Shown piece after piece: positions 7,790 through 16,800 of a stretch of DNA of 25,052 nt. Under the pieces are notes generated by a model. The model made no database searches and was not told where the DNA came from. It was given only the letters and a program-made list of their open reading frames with translations. A program made the translations under genes and the position numbers. The DNA is from an uncultured Oxalobacteraceae bacterium (GTDB lineage: Bacteria; Pseudomonadota; Gammaproteobacteria; Burkholderiales; Burkholderiaceae). Positions within the stretch are counted from its first letter, which is position 1; the number at the start of each line of letters is the position of its first letter. The stretch covers positions 1 through 25,052 of the forward strand of contig CAMLFK010000038.1 in the NCBI GenBank assembly GCA_946479255.1. Reading direction: 5' to 3'.

Positions 7790-8040
7790 CCGTACACCTG
7801 CATATCGAGCGCGTGGTGCTGACCGACGTGGCCCTGGACGCCTTGGGCAAGCGCGGCCTGGAAGCGGCGCTGCGCGAGCAGCTGGCCGGTGCGCTGGCGC
7901 AAGAATGGCTGGCGCGGCAGCCCGGCGCGCACATCGCCCGCGTGGCCGCCGGCCCGCTCGCGCTTGGCGCCCAGCCGGATGGCAAGGCACTCGGCAAAGC
8001 CATCGGCGAGGCGGTGACGCGCACACTGGGCCAGCCATGA
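7786..8040 (+). CDS. Small conserved eCIS-associated protein, function unknown
   Basis: This 84-residue protein overlaps both neighbours by ATGA, which strongly supports its being translated. It opens with VHLHIERVVLTDVALD, a predicted beta-strand and turn, then an amphipathic helix LEAALREQLAGALAQEWLA, then a Gly/Ala-rich tail. Small proteins with a similar opening accompany AAA+ or DUF4157 genes in eCIS loci, as far as I recall. The opening also resembles the VHITIGRIEVRA segment of the Pro/Ala-rich protein encoded at 3649-4458, which may indicate a shared binding site. There is no signal peptide or membrane helix. An adaptor or chaperone role beside the ATPase is a guess from position. Confidence 0.6.
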   Translation: MTVHLHIERVVLTDVALDALGKRGLEAALREQLAGALAQEWLARQPGAHIARVAAGPLALGAQPDGKALGKAIGEAVTRTLGQP

Positions 8041-8690
8041 GCAGTTTTCCCAATTCGCCACGCCTGCTCAAGGGCGGCATCGTCCTGATCGACCCGGTCA
8101 GCGCGCGCGTGGTGCGCATGATCGCGCTGCAGTACAACCCCGACACGCTCACGCGCAGCCTGACGGTGCAGGGCGTGGAGGGCGGCGACCGCGCCGACGC
8201 GCTGCGCCTCAAGGGGCCGCCGCTGGAAACCATCAAGCTGGACGCCGAAATCGACGCCACCGACCAGCTGGAGTTCCCGGCCGAGCATCCGCATGCCGGC
8301 ACCCTCGGCATCTTCCCGCAGCTGGCCGCGCTGGAAACCATCATCTACCCGACCAGCGCCCAGCTGCAGGCCAATAACAGCCTGGCCGGCGCCGGCACGC
8401 TCGAAATCCTGCCGATGGAAACCGCGCTGGCCCTGTTCGTATGGAGCCAGAACCGCATCGTGCCGGTCCGCCTGACCGATTTTTCGGTGACCGAAGAGGC
8501 CTTCGACGCCAACCTCAATCCGATCCGCGCGCGCGTGGGCCTGGGCATGCGCGTGCTGTCGGTGAGCGACCTGGGCTTTGCCCACAAGGGCGGCAGCCTG
8601 TTCATGAGCTACCTGCAGCAAAAAGAACGGCTGGCCGGGCTGTTTGCCGGATCGGCCGCGTCCACCTTCGGTATCACCGGGATTCCTTAA
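8037..8690 (+). CDS. Afp7/Pvc7-like contractile injection system tube/hub adaptor
   Basis: This 217-residue protein belongs to the CIS tube protein N-terminal domain family, related to Afp7 and T4 gp53/gp54-type adaptors. The signature is KGGIVLIDPVSARVVRMIALQYNPDTLTRSL (cited by its ends), followed by GPPLETIKLDAEIDATDQLE and then FVWSQNRIVPVRLTDFSVTEEAFD, with LNPIRARVGLGMRVL near the end. Canonical Afp7 proteins carry a C-terminal LysM domain; here it is absent, and the next gene supplies it separately. The protein is expected to join the inner tube to the spike and hub complex. Start and stop overlap the neighbours (ATGA upstream, TAATG downstream). The family call is firm. Confidence 0.88.
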   Translation: MSSFPNSPRLLKGGIVLIDPVSARVVRMIALQYNPDTLTRSLTVQGVEGGDRADALRLKGPPLETIKLDAEIDATDQLEFPAEHPHAGTLGIFPQLAALETIIYPTSAQLQANNSLAGAGTLEILPMETALALFVWSQNRIVPVRLTDFSVTEEAFDANLNPIRARVGLGMRVLSVSDLGFAHKGGSLFMSYLQQKERLAGLFAGSAASTFGITGIP

Positions 8691-9019
8691 TGAGCCAGCA
8701 CTTTCCACCCACCAGCCGCTATGCCATGACCCCGACCACGCTACTTTCGACGGCCGATGGAACGACCATCATCTACCTGACCCGCCGCTTCGTGCCGCAG
8801 CCGGAACGCTTCGCCCTGCTGCAGGAACACGTGGTGACCGAAGGCGACCGCCTGGACAATGTCACCTTCGCTTACCTGGGCGACCCGGAGCAGTTCTGGC
8901 GCGTGTGCGACGCCAACCGCGGAATGCGTCCGGATGACCTGATGGACATGAGAAATGAGTTGGGACGGCGGCTGCGCATCACGCTGCCCGAAGGGATTCC
9001 GGGCCTGCCCCATGCTTAA
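8690..9019 (+). CDS. LysM/tail protein X-like adaptor
   Basis: This 109-residue protein begins at TAATG. Its core has a LysM/tail-X pattern: an initial EHVVTEGDRLDNVTFAYLGD element, then PEQFWRVCDANRGMRPDDLM, and a closing LRITLP strand. LysM-type domains in contractile tails bind the tube-baseplate junction rather than peptidoglycan. It corresponds to the C-terminal half of Afp7 made as a separate polypeptide. The stop lies inside the next gene's first codons (8-nt overlap), consistent with coupled translation. Confidence 0.8.
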   Translation: MSQHFPPTSRYAMTPTTLLSTADGTTIIYLTRRFVPQPERFALLQEHVVTEGDRLDNVTFAYLGDPEQFWRVCDANRGMRPDDLMDMRNELGRRLRITLPEGIPGLPHA

Positions 9020-10139
9020 GGGCGTCCACCTTACCCTGATGGTTGGCCCGGCCGTGCCGGTGCCGGTGCCGCGCGACGTGCTCGATGCCTTGACCGCCAT
9101 CGAAGTCACCGCGCCGGACGAAGGCGTGGGCGGCTTTTCGCTGTCTTTCACCCTCAGCAACCGCTCGCTGCTGCCGACCATTTTCATGATCGCCGGCGGC
9201 AGTCCGATTCCCATCGTGCGGGTGATCGTCATCGCCACCGTCAACGGCATGCCCGAAGTGCTGGCCGATGGCGTGGTCACCAATACCCAGGTGGTGCCGG
9301 GCAGCGACGCCGGCCATTCGACCCTGCAGGTCACCGGCGAGGACCTCACCACCATCATGGACAAGATCGAGCTGGATGGCCTGCCGTATCCGGCCATGCC
9401 GGGCGAGGCGATCGCCGCCTTCATCCTGGCCAAGTACGCGGCCTTCGGCATCGTCCCGCTGATCATCCCCAGCATCATGCTCGACGTGCCGATTCCGACC
9501 AACCGCATCCCGGTCCAGCGCGGCACCGACCTGGCCTATCTGCGCTACCTCGTCGAACGGGTCGGCTATGTGTTCTACATCGAGCCGGGGCCCGCGCCTG
9601 GGATGAACATCGCTTACTTCGGACCCAAGATCAAGGTCGGGGTGCCGCAGCCGGCCCTGAACATCAATATGGACGCCCATACCAACGCCGAACAGATCAC
9701 TTTCAGCTTCAACGCCCAAGCGCGCTCGCTGCCGGTGGTCTACATCCAGAACGAGCAGACCAAGGTGCCGATCCCGATTCCGATTCCCGATATCGGCCCG
9801 CTCAATCCCCCGCTCGGGCTGCTCCAGCCGATCCCGTCGCGCTTCACCCAGCTGCCCGAGACGGCCAAGCTGTCGCCGGTGCAGGCTGTGCTGCGCGGCC
9901 TGGCGCAGGCATCGCGCTCGGCCGATACCGTGACCGGCAACGGCAGCCTGAACGTGCTGCGCTACGGCCGCGTGCTCAAGGCGCGCCAGCTGGTCGGCGT
10001 GCGCGGTGCCGGCCTGGCCTTCGACGGCCTGTATTACGTCAGCCAGGTCAAGCACGCCATCAAGCGCGGCGAATACAAGCAGACCTTTACCTTGTCGCGC
10101 AACGGCCTCATTTCCACCGTCCCCATGGTGCCGGCATGA
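9012..10139 (+). CDS. Baseplate hub protein, phage late control D/VgrG-like (Afp8 N-terminal type)
   Basis: This 375-residue protein resembles the gp27/GpD half of VgrG. These proteins form the trimeric hub linking the spike to the tube. Supporting parts are the N-terminal barrel (DALTAIEVTAPDEGVGGFSL, FTLSNRSLL), the middle segment FIEP-like VGYVFYIEPGPAPGMN, and the C-terminal barrel GLYYVSQVKHAIKRGEYKQT, typical of GpD endings. In T6SS VgrG and Afp8 this hub is fused to an OB-fold spike; here the spike is the separate next gene, as in P2-type phages. A repeat-like stretch rich in Ile-Pro (VPIPIPIPDIG, about residue 250-260) is probably a loop. The ATG overlaps the LysM-like gene by 8 nt. 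Confidence 0.88.
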   Translation: MLKGVHLTLMVGPAVPVPVPRDVLDALTAIEVTAPDEGVGGFSLSFTLSNRSLLPTIFMIAGGSPIPIVRVIVIATVNGMPEVLADGVVTNTQVVPGSDAGHSTLQVTGEDLTTIMDKIELDGLPYPAMPGEAIAAFILAKYAAFGIVPLIIPSIMLDVPIPTNRIPVQRGTDLAYLRYLVERVGYVFYIEPGPAPGMNIAYFGPKIKVGVPQPALNINMDAHTNAEQITFSFNAQARSLPVVYIQNEQTKVPIPIPIPDIGPLNPPLGLLQPIPSRFTQLPETAKLSPVQAVLRGLAQASRSADTVTGNGSLNVLRYGRVLKARQLVGVRGAGLAFDGLYYVSQVKHAIKRGEYKQTFTLSRNGLISTVPMVPA

Positions 10140-10651
10140 GCGAAGCGCGCAAGTACTACGGCAAGTACCGTGGCACGGTGCTGCAGAACATCGACCCCGA
10201 ACAGCGCGCGCGCATCCAGGTCATGGTGCCCGATGTCTCTGGCCTGCTGCCATCGTCTTGGGCCATGCCCTGCGTGCCGATCGCCGGCAAGTCGATGGGC
10301 ACCTTCATGGTGCCGCAGATCGGCGCCGGGGTGTGGGTCGAGTTCGAGCAGGGCGACCCCGAGTACCCGATCTGGACCGGCGGCTTCTGGGGAATGGCCG
10401 CCGAAGTGCCGGCGTTGGCGCTGGCGGGCAATCCGGCCAGTCCCAGCCTGGTGTTCCAGAGCGGTTTGCAAAACACGCTGTCGATCAGCGACCTGCCGGG
10501 ACCCACCGGCGGCATCATGTTAAAGAGCACCACCGGTGCCATGATCGTCGTGAACGATCTCGGCATCACGATCAGTAACGGCAAGGGTGCGACCATCGTC
10601 CTGGCCGGTCCCACCGTCACCATCAATAACGGCGCGCTGGTCGTGGTTTGA
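10136..10651 (+). CDS. Spike protein, phage baseplate assembly protein V (GpV/gp5-like)
   Basis: This 171-residue protein begins at ATGA overlapping the hub gene. Residues about 1-100 are an OB-fold, marked by KYRGTVLQNIDPEQRARIQV, the segment MPCVPIAGKSMGTFMVPQIG, and the diagnostic GVWVEFEQGDPEYPIWTGGFWG, each quoted in part. Residues about 125-171 are short alternating strands (GIMLKSTTGAMIVV, LGITISNGKGATIVL, PTVTINNGALVVV) that fit a trimeric beta-helix tip. The helix is short compared with VgrG spikes, so the point of the particle is likely completed by the PAAR-like protein encoded next. Confidence 0.92.
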   Translation: MSEARKYYGKYRGTVLQNIDPEQRARIQVMVPDVSGLLPSSWAMPCVPIAGKSMGTFMVPQIGAGVWVEFEQGDPEYPIWTGGFWGMAAEVPALALAGNPASPSLVFQSGLQNTLSISDLPGPTGGIMLKSTTGAMIVVNDLGITISNGKGATIVLAGPTVTINNGALVVV

Positions 10652-10666
10652 CCGCCGCATATAAAA

Positions 10667-10673
10667 AAGGAGA
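10667..10673 (+). promoter_or_regulatory. Ribosome-binding site that sets the PAAR-like start
   Basis: AAGGAGA lies directly after a run of A residues and four bases before the ATG at 10678. It favours this ATG over an in-frame TTG at 10648, which overlaps the GpV stop and has no such site. The same GGAGA core precedes the sheath, tube and DUF6519 genes. Confidence 0.8.
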
Positions 10674-10677
10674 CAGC

Positions 10678-10995
10678 ATGCCCGGCTTTCTGCTGCATGT
10701 CGGCGCCACCGTCCTGTGTTCGCACAGCGGCCAGGCCCAGCCGACGGTGCCCAACCCGCGCGTGACGGTCGGCGGCCAGCCCACCGTCACCCTGTCCGCG
10801 CCTTATGTGGTGGCCGGCTGCATCCTGCCGCCGCCATCCAACGGCCCGTGCGTGACGGCGCAGTTCGTGACCGCCGCCACCCGGGTCACGTCCAACGGCC
10901 AGCCGCTGCTGCTGATGGACAGCCAGGCCATCTGCGCGCCGAGCGGCTTTCCGCTGCTGGCGCTGGTCACGCAGGTAAGGGCGAGCGCGATATGA
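10678..10995 (+). CDS. PAAR-like spike-tip protein
   Basis: This 105-residue protein is Gly/Pro/Val-rich and made of short strands, as expected for a PAAR-type cone that sharpens the spike. His7, Cys14, His16, Cys48, Cys58 and Cys86 are candidate metal ligands, though which of them coordinate the metal cannot be told from sequence. Two segments share an alternating pattern (PRVTVGGQPTVTLSAPY and TRVTSNGQPLLLMDSQA), suggesting an internal duplication. It sits directly after the GpV spike and before gp25, the usual place for the tip gene. No effector extension is fused to it. It has its own strong ribosome-binding site instead of an overlap. Confidence 0.78.
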   Translation: MPGFLLHVGATVLCSHSGQAQPTVPNPRVTVGGQPTVTLSAPYVVAGCILPPPSNGPCVTAQFVTAATRVTSNGQPLLLMDSQAICAPSGFPLLALVTQVRASAI

Positions 10996-11357
10996 ACATC
11001 GACTATCCATTTTCGATCGACAGCCGTGGCCGCAGCGCCACCACCACCTACGACGAGCACGTGCGCGACATGATCGAGCAGCTGCTGTTCACCCAGCCGG
11101 GAGAACGGGTCAACCGGCCGGACTTCGGCAGTGGCCTGATGCACCTGGTGTTCGGCCCGAACAGCGGCGCCATGGCGGCCACCCTGCAGTTCACCATGCA
11201 GGCGGCGTTGCAGCGCTGGCTGGGCGATGTCATCGATGTGCTGCGGCTCGAAGTCGACAGCGTCGACGCCACACTGTCGGTGGTGCTCGATTACCGGGTG
11301 CGGCGCACGGGGGAACTGCGCAGCGATACCTTCACCACGGACCTGCGCCATGAATGA
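10992..11357 (+). CDS. Baseplate wedge protein, GPW/gp25 family
   Basis: This 121-residue protein starts at ATGA overlapping the PAAR-like gene. The family signature is present: DHVRDMIEQLLFTQPGERVNRPDFGSGLMHLVF, seen here as HVRDMIEQLLFTQPGERV then NRPDFGSGL, followed by an amphipathic helix and the two-strand ending LSVVLDYRVRRTGE. gp25 proteins are the most conserved wedge component and nucleate sheath assembly at the baseplate. Length is normal for the family. Confidence 0.95.
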   Translation: MNIDYPFSIDSRGRSATTTYDEHVRDMIEQLLFTQPGERVNRPDFGSGLMHLVFGPNSGAMAATLQFTMQAALQRWLGDVIDVLRLEVDSVDATLSVVLDYRVRRTGELRSDTFTTDLRHE

Positions 11358-13836
11358 ATTCGAGCTAGCCTGCGCGGCGCAGCTGCGCCGCGACGCCCTG
11401 TTTGCCCAGCGCGACAGTTTCAATGGTGTCGATTTCGTCGAGGTGCTGCCGGACCAGCGCTCGCTGTGCATTCACTTCTTCGGCGAGGTGCCGGACGGAC
11501 TCACTCCGGCCAATGTGCGCATCGAAGGCGGTGCCCGCATCCAGCCCTTGAGCGTGCTGGCGGTCCGCAAGGAGCGCGCCGGCAAGGAGGGCGCCGACGA
11601 CTGCCTGCACGTCACGCTCGACCGCCAGGGCGATTTTTCCGCCTACCGGGTGTGCCTGGCCGGCGTCGAAGGTTTCGATGCGCGCTACACCTGCACCGAG
11701 TTCCGCTTCCGCCTGGATTGCCCGCGCGACCTCGATTGCAAGGACAAGGCGCCATGCGTGGAGCCGGAACCACCGGCGCCCGACCTGAACTACCTGGCCA
11801 AGGACTACGCCAGCTTCCGCCAGCTGATGCTGGACCGCATGGCCCTCAGCATGCCCAACTGGCGTGAGCGCCACGTGCCTGACCTGGGCATCACGCTGGT
11901 CGAGCTGCTGGCCTATGCCGCCGACCACCTGAGCTACTACCAGGACGCGGTGGCCACCGAAGCCTACCTGGACACCGCGCGCCAGCGCATTTCGGTGCGG
12001 CGCCATGCCAGGCTGGTCGACTACCTGATGCATGAAGGCCTCAACGCGCGCGCCTGGGTGCACGTGGAGGTCAGCGGCGATGCGCCCGACATCGATCCCG
12101 CCGACCTGTATTTCATTACCGGCTTCGACAATATCGAGAGCTACAGCGGACGGCTGGTCGACCCGGCCGCGCTGCAGGGCATTCCATCGCGCCGCTACGA
12201 AGTGTTCGAGCCGGTGCGCGCAGCCCAGGCGGCGCCGCTGCGCTGGCGCGAGGCCCACAACGAGATCAATTTCTATACCTGGGGCGATGCCGACTGCTGC
12301 CTGGCTGCCGGCACCACGCACGCGACCCTGATCGACGACGGACGCAAGCTCGATCTGTTCGAGGGCGACGTACTGATTTTTGAAGAGGTGATCGGGCCGC
12401 GCACCGGCAGCGCCGCCGATGCCGATCCCGCGCATCGTCACGCGGTGCGTCTTACCAAGGTGACGCCGATCGAAGACGCCCTGTACGAGAATCGGAAGCT
12501 GCTGGCCATCGAGTGGGATGCCGCCGATGCGCTGCCGTTCGCGCTGTGCCTGTCCGCGCGCCTGGCCTCGCCCGAATGCCGGCGCATCGGCGATCTTTCC
12601 GTCGCGCGTGGCAATGTGGTACTGGTCGACCATGGCCGCAGCATCGACCATTCCGACGTGGCCACCGTCGGCAGCACCGTGCTGCCGGGCGACTGCGCCT
12701 GCGAGGGCAGCCTGATAGAAAGCCAGCGCCTGCCGCATCCCTTGAACATCGTGCTGGCGCACGCGCCGGTAAGCTTTGCCGATCCGCTTGGCGCCGGCGC
12801 GCCGGCGAGCATTGCGTTTGTCCGTGAGCCACGTAACGGCCGCGCACAAATCTGGCTGAGCGGCGAACCGGCGGAGGATGACCCTGCCGCCGGCCAGGCT
12901 GGCGAGTGGACCGTGCAGCCCGACTTGCTGGCGAGCGGCCCGCGGGATCGCCATGTGGTGGCCGAGATCGACGATGATGGCCGCGCCCACCTGCGCTTCG
13001 GCGACGGACGCTCGGGGCTGCAGCCTTCGGCCGGCATGATGTTCGATGCGCTCTACCGGGTTGGCAATGGTGCCGCCGGCAATGTGGGGCGCGGCGCCAT
13101 TGCCTACATGGTGCTGCGCCATGAGCATTGGGACGGCATCAATGTGTATCCAGTCAATCCGCTGGCAGCGCGCGGCGGGGTGGCGCCCGAGACCACGGCC
13201 GAAACCCGGCTGCGTGCGCCGCATGCCTTCCGCGCCCGCATCGAACGGGCCATCACGGCCGAGGATTACGCCCAGATCGCCGGCCGCCATCCCGGCGTGG
13301 CGCGCGCCAGCGCGCGCCTGCGCTGGACCGGCAGCTGGTACGAAGCGCGCGTGGCGATCGATCCGGTCGGTTCCAGCCAGGCCGGCAGCGCACTGCTGGC
13401 GTCGGTGGAAGCCATGCTCTACCCGTACCGCCGCATCGGCCACGACGTGGCGGTGGTGCCGGCCACCTATGTACCGCTCGAGATCGCCCTGCACGTGTGC
13501 GTGGCGCCCCACGTCACCACCGGCGCGGTGCGCGCCGAACTGCTCGGCATCTTTGGTAACCGCGTGCGCGCCGACGGCAGCCTGGGCATGTTCCATCCGG
13601 ACCGGCTCGATTTCGGCACGCCCGTGCACTTGTCGCACCTGGTGGCGCAGGCCCGCGCTGTGGCCGGCGTGGTCAGCGTCAAGGTGACCCGCCTGCAGCG
13701 CCTGTACCACGAGGCCGATGGCGAGATCGAGAACGGCCTGCTGCCGATCGGCGACGTCGAGATCGCACTGCTCGACAACGACCCGAATTTCCCCGAGCGG
13801 GGCATGTTGACCTTGAATATTGGAGGTGGACGATGA
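11350..13836 (+). CDS. Baseplate J/gp47-like wedge protein (Afp11 type)
   Basis: This 828-residue protein overlaps gp25 by 8 nt. The segment after residue 135 (PDLNYLAKDYASFRQLMLDR, then WRERHVPDLGITLVELLAYA and DHLSYYQDAVATEAYLDTAR) is the conserved opening of the gpJ-like wedge family. Residues about 540-600 carry LRFGDGRSGLQPSAGMMF and RVGNGAAGNVGRGAI, the central J motif. The C-terminal third has the ERAITAEDYAQIAGRHPGVARA and VTRLQRLYHEADGEIENGLLPIGDVEIA pattern (shortened here). The first 135 residues form a separate N-terminal domain with several cysteines near residues 115-140. gpJ proteins build the six wedges around the hub together with gp25 and gpI. The family call is firm. Confidence 0.93.
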   Translation: MNEFELACAAQLRRDALFAQRDSFNGVDFVEVLPDQRSLCIHFFGEVPDGLTPANVRIEGGARIQPLSVLAVRKERAGKEGADDCLHVTLDRQGDFSAYRVCLAGVEGFDARYTCTEFRFRLDCPRDLDCKDKAPCVEPEPPAPDLNYLAKDYASFRQLMLDRMALSMPNWRERHVPDLGITLVELLAYAADHLSYYQDAVATEAYLDTARQRISVRRHARLVDYLMHEGLNARAWVHVEVSGDAPDIDPADLYFITGFDNIESYSGRLVDPAALQGIPSRRYEVFEPVRAAQAAPLRWREAHNEINFYTWGDADCCLAAGTTHATLIDDGRKLDLFEGDVLIFEEVIGPRTGSAADADPAHRHAVRLTKVTPIEDALYENRKLLAIEWDAADALPFALCLSARLASPECRRIGDLSVARGNVVLVDHGRSIDHSDVATVGSTVLPGDCACEGSLIESQRLPHPLNIVLAHAPVSFADPLGAGAPASIAFVREPRNGRAQIWLSGEPAEDDPAAGQAGEWTVQPDLLASGPRDRHVVAEIDDDGRAHLRFGDGRSGLQPSAGMMFDALYRVGNGAAGNVGRGAIAYMVLRHEHWDGINVYPVNPLAARGGVAPETTAETRLRAPHAFRARIERAITAEDYAQIAGRHPGVARASARLRWTGSWYEARVAIDPVGSSQAGSALLASVEAMLYPYRRIGHDVAVVPATYVPLEIALHVCVAPHVTTGAVRAELLGIFGNRVRADGSLGMFHPDRLDFGTPVHLSHLVAQARAVAGVVSVKVTRLQRLYHEADGEIENGLLPIGDVEIALLDNDPNFPERGMLTLNIGGGR

Positions 13837-16800
13837 GCCAGCCATGCGGCTGCGGCTGTTGCGGGGGCGTGCATAGCGCCACGCCGGCCTCGCGCACTAA
13901 CCGTCCCGGCCTGCCGGCGCTGCGCTACCGCGTCGGCACCTACGCCAGCTTCTTTTCCAGCATGCAGGCGCGGCTGTCGAGCGAGGACTATCCGGAGCTC
14001 GCCCGGCTGACCGTGCGCGAGCGTGACGACAGCGCCATCGCACTGCTCGACGCATGGGCCTGCGTGGCCGACGTGCTGACCTTCTACCAGGAGCGCATTG
14101 CCAACGAAGGCTATCTGCGCACCGCCACTGAACGCCGCTCGGTGCTGGAGCTGGCGCGCCTGGTGGGCTATCGTTTGCGCCCCGGCGTGGCCGCCAGCGT
14201 GCACCTGGCTTACACGGTCGACAAGAACTCGCCGGTGGCAAGCATTCCGCGTAGTGCGCGCGCCAGCAGCATCCCGGCCCCGGGCGAGCAGATGCAGGTC
14301 TTCGAAACCTCGGAACCGCTTGACGCACGCTATGCGTGGAATGCGATCAAGCCGCGCATGAGCCGCCCGCACTCGCGCGACACCGTCGAAAAGCTGAATC
14401 AATTGTATGTGAAGGGCGTCGCCAACAACCTCAAGCCCAACGATGTGATGCTGGTGCAGCTTGGCGGCGCGTATCCGACGCCTTACCGTGTGATGACGGT
14501 GAGCACCGACGACAAGGCCGACCGCACCATGCTGACGCTCTCCGGCATCGCGGTCGCTGCGCCGTCCATGGCCAAGACAGGGGCCGAGCTGGCGGCGCAT
14601 GACGCGGCCCGCGCCGCGCATTTCGAGACCATCGAGGCCGTCGCCGCCGCCTTGTTCGACAGCCTGCCCAAACCCGCTACCGGAACGGGCGCGATCATCG
14701 GCCGGGTCAAGCAGGCACTGGTTGCGCTGACCGAGGCTGCCGGTTCCGGTGAAGGCTCACCGTCCGGCATGGTGGCCAATGCCCAGACCGTGTTCCAGCA
14801 CGAACTGGCGCGCGCCAAGCTGCGCAAGGCGCCGCAGGCTTTGATCGACTGGCTGGAGGCGGGCACCCAGCAATTGGGCGAGCTGCATGCGGATTTCGGC
14901 GAGCATGCGCCGTCCGCGCCGATGGCCATGTCGGCGGCCAAGATGGGCACCACCACCGGCAACCCGATCCAGGTGAACGCGCAGATGTTCAGGCGTTTCG
15001 TCGATGCCCTGACCGCCAGCCCCTCGCTGCCGCCGGCAAGTTCGCGCAAGCTGCAGCGCGACGCCGCTGCCACTTTCGCGCCCCATGCGGATATTTATCC
15101 GCGCATCATGACCGCGCTGCTGCCGGCGCTGGGCGCGCAGCTGTACACGGGCCTGGGTAGCCTGGGCGCCGGATCGACCAGCTTGCGCGCCTGGGTGCTG
15201 CGCCGCACGGCCCCGATGTTCGGCCATAACTCGCCGCCGGTGCCGGTGATCGGCGTCGCCGAGCCTGCACTTGTCGGGCCGGCCCATGTGGCCGAACTGG
15301 ACGCGCCGTACGACAGGATCGTCCCGGGCAGCTTCGCCGTGGTGGAACGCGCCGGCAGCACCGCCGTGGTCGCGCGTATCGGCGCGGTGGAGCCGGTTTC
15401 GGTGGCCAAGTACGGCATGGCCGCCCGCGTCACCCGCCTCACGCTCGACCAGCCGTGGGCGCCGGACTCCGACGGAGAACCGGACCTGCCGGTACTTCGC
15501 GCGGCCACCGTGCATGCGCAGGCGGAGGAACTGGCGCTGGCCGAAGAACCGATTACCGCGCCACTGACCGGCAACGACATCGAGCTCGATGGCCTGTACG
15601 AGGGGCTGGAGTCGGGCCGCTCGCTGATCGTGACCGGCGAACGCCTCATCGGCAATACGGCCGGCGTGCAGGGCGCCGAACTCTTGATGCTGGCCGGCGT
15701 CAGCGGGTCCGAGCCGCGCGCGGACGACAAGCCGCACACCCGCATCCGCCTGGGCGTGGTGGGTGACACCCTCGGCCTGGCCTACACCTACAAGCGCGAC
15801 ACCGTCACCTTTTATGCCAACGTAGTGCACGCCACCCATGGCGAAACCCGGCGCGAAGTGCTGGGCGCCGGCGACGCCGCCACGCCGCTGCAGCGTTTCA
15901 CGCTCAAGCAGCCGCCCTTGACCTACGTGTCCGCGCCGACGCCGTCCGGCGTCGCCAGCACGCTGGAAGTGCGCGTCAACGAGGTGCGCTGGCATGAAGC
16001 CGACAGTGTGGCGGGTCTGGGACCGATTGAGCGCGCCTATGTCACCGCCACCGCCGACGACGCAAGCACGGCCGTGATCTTCGGCGACGGCGTGTATGGC
16101 GCGCGCCTGCCGACCGGACTGGAGAACGTGCGGGCGCGCTACCGCAACGGCATCGGCCGCGGCGGCAATGTGGCCCGCGAGCAGATCAGCCTCTTGTCCG
16201 ACAAGCCCTTGGGCGTTACCGGCGTGATCAACCCGATCCGCGCTTCGGGCGGGGCCGACCGCGAAACGCGCGATGTGGCGCGCCGTAATGCGCCGCTGGC
16301 GGTGACGGCACTCGACCGGCTGGTATCGACCCAGGACTACGCCGATTTCGCGCGCCTGTTCGGCGGCGTCGGCAAGGCCGTGGCCAGCCGTTTGCCTGGA
16401 CGCGAAGGCCAGACGGTGGTGGTGACCATCGCCGGCGCCGACGATATCATCATCGAGCCCACGTCGGACCTGCTGCGCAACCTCGGCGCCGCGCTGCGCA
16501 GATACGGCGACCCCTTCGTGCCGGTGGTATTGCGCCCGCGCGAGCTGCTGGCCCTGGTGATCGAAGCGCGCGTCAAGGTGCTGCCCGACTACGACTGGGA
16601 ATTCGTCGAGCCGGCCGTGCGCGCCGCCTTGCTGAGCGCCTTCGGCTTCGAAGCGCGCGATCTGGGACAGGGCGTAAGTGCCAGCGATGTGATCACCGTG
16701 ATCCAGCATGTGCGCGGCGTGGCCTGGGTCGACCTGGACCGGCTGGCGGCGATCAGCCTGGAGAGTGCGATCAACGCCTTCGTGGAGCCGGACCAGACCA

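Noticed and set aside
10648..10677. Upstream TTG start for the PAAR-like gene
   Set aside because: It lacks a ribosome-binding site, whereas the ATG at 10678 has AAGGAGA at ideal spacing and fits the family opening.
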